Below are positions 6,949-7,338 of a DNA stretch of 7,338 bases, piece by piece. This DNA comes from Planctomycetota bacterium. GTDB taxonomy: Bacteria; Planctomycetota; J058; JARGOJ01. Within the stretch, counting starts at the first letter, position 1. Each line of letters opens with the position of its first letter. The notes beneath the pieces were generated by a model, which was given only the letters and a program-made list of their open reading frames with translations, searched no databases and was not told the origin of the DNA. The position numbers and the translations under genes were made by a program. The stretch lies in contig JARGOJ010000440.1 of NCBI GenBank assembly GCA_029210225.1, positions 1-7,338 on the forward strand, in the 5' to 3' direction.

Positions 6949-7192
6949 GAAGTCCGGTCAGACGGGTCAGATTCCTCACGGCGAGAACATCCTCGAGTTC
7001 GTTGATTTCAAGATGGGGCGCTTCATCAATTCACTCTGTCGAGGAGGGAGTTGTGGCACTTGCAAGGTGCAGCTCATCAGCGGCGATGTTGATTGCGATA
7101 TGACGAAGGCTTATACGGCGGAGGATCGGGCCGCCGGTGTGATTCTAGCCTGCGCGTCACGGGCCATGGGCGACATCGTCTTAGACGTTTGA
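6917..7192 (+). CDS. [2Fe-2S] ferredoxin, plant/adrenodoxin-type fold
   Basis: A 91-residue electron carrier. The cluster ligands are visible as C41, C46 and C49 in LCRGGSCGTC (C-x4-C-x2-C) and C79 in LACASRAMGDIVLDV, 30 residues later. This is the standard arrangement of plant-type [2Fe-2S] ferredoxins. The N-terminal HKITLKKSGQTGQIPHGENILEF is the expected beta-hairpin and helix start of the fold, and the length is normal for a single-domain protein. C60 is an extra cysteine not needed for the cluster. The protein is soluble and cytoplasmic, with no signal or membrane segment. Its redox partner is not in view. The gene overlaps the C4 protein gene by 32 nt, has its own AAGGA site, and probably ends the operon begun at 5353. 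Confidence 0.93.
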   Translation: MDQQLHKITLKKSGQTGQIPHGENILEFVDFKMGRFINSLCRGGSCGTCKVQLISGDVDCDMTKAYTAEDRAAGVILACASRAMGDIVLDV

Positions 7193-7194
7193 TG

Positions 7195-7232
7195 AGCCTG
7201 GCCAAAGTGTTCACCGTTATCAAATCCAGGCT
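7195..7232. repeat. Inverted repeat just after the ferredoxin gene
   Basis: AGCCTGG (7195-7201) is the exact reverse complement of CCAGGCT (7226-7232), with 24 nt between. It begins 2 nt after the ferredoxin stop. It could form an RNA hairpin at the 3' end of the transcript, but no T-run follows, so it is not a standard intrinsic terminator. Confidence 0.5.
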
Positions 7233-7245
7233 GGTCACATAAGAC

Positions 7246-7338
7246 CGCCCCTACACAGGTTTTCGCGTTGCTGCGGGCTGTGTGTTATATGATTGGCCAT
7301 GTAGGGGCGTGACGCCACCGGGCGCCCGGCCTGTGTCC
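7246..7338. repeat. Palindrome-rich non-coding region, possible REP/MITE-like element (runs to window end)
   Basis: CGCCCCTACA (7246-7255) and TGTAGGGGCG (7300-7309) are perfect 10-bp inverted repeats 44 nt apart. Nested or adjacent are GGCGT-G-ACGCC (7306-7316), the 12-bp perfect palindrome CCGGGCGCCCGG (7318-7329), and ACACAGG (7253-7259) with CCTGTGT (7330-7336). No open reading frame of useful size is present, and the ATG at 7299 is followed at once by TAG. Dense alternative hairpins with a GTAGGGGC core are, from memory, common in dispersed palindromic repeats of environmental bacteria. Copy number cannot be judged from one window. Confidence 0.5.

Noticed and set aside
7195..7245. Possible intrinsic terminator after the ferredoxin gene
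   Set aside because: The 7-bp inverted repeat has a 24-nt loop and is not followed by a T-run, so it is recorded only as an inverted repeat.
7260..7300. Possible promoter with TTGCTG and TATGAT for a gene beyond the window
   Set aside because: The spacing between the two boxes is about 14 nt, too short for a normal sigma-70 promoter, and no downstream gene start is visible.

Overview
The window looks like a chromosomal segment of a Gram-negative, probably deep-branching bacterium. Planctomycetota or a Myxococcota-like lineage is the best guess. It rests on recalled family resemblance: helical GspE-N-type repeats joined to a zinc ribbon, and a small CxxC/CxxC protein beside a [2Fe-2S] ferredoxin. 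No rRNA or marker gene is present to fix the taxonomy. There are no tRNAs, insertion sequences, CRISPR arrays or phage genes.

Layout. (1) A left plus-strand block, 1-2959, holds the C-terminal part of a GspE/PilB secretion or pilus ATPase, a creatininase-family protein starting 6 nt later, and a membrane sensor histidine kinase that follows at once. The spacing suggests one transcription unit, closed by a hairpin plus T-run terminator at 2972-3015. (2) A convergent minus-strand gene (3035-5149) encodes a 704-residue protein with four helical repeats of the GspE-N/MshEN type, a C4 zinc ribbon and a very aspartate-rich, probably disordered tail. (3) A 203-nt divergent intergenic region (5150-5352) precedes a right plus-strand block. 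That block holds a membrane-anchored HEAT-like repeat protein, a small C4 zinc-binding protein and a [2Fe-2S] ferredoxin whose start lies inside the preceding gene. (4) The last 146 nt are non-coding and rich in inverted repeats. They include a perfect 10-bp pair and a 12-bp GC palindrome, and look like a dispersed palindromic repeat.

How the genes may work together. The ATPase powers assembly of a type IV pilus or type II secretion pseudopilus. The convergent 704-aa protein carries repeats resembling the N-terminal regulatory domain of such ATPases, so a regulatory link to the pilus or secretion machine is possible but unproven. The histidine kinase has no response regulator in view. The creatininase-like protein keeps most family motifs but lacks the usual NGHGGN-type loop with its metal-binding histidine, so its activity is uncertain. 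The ferredoxin and its overlapping C4 partner suggest an iron-sulfur or redox role, with the electron-transfer partner not visible here.
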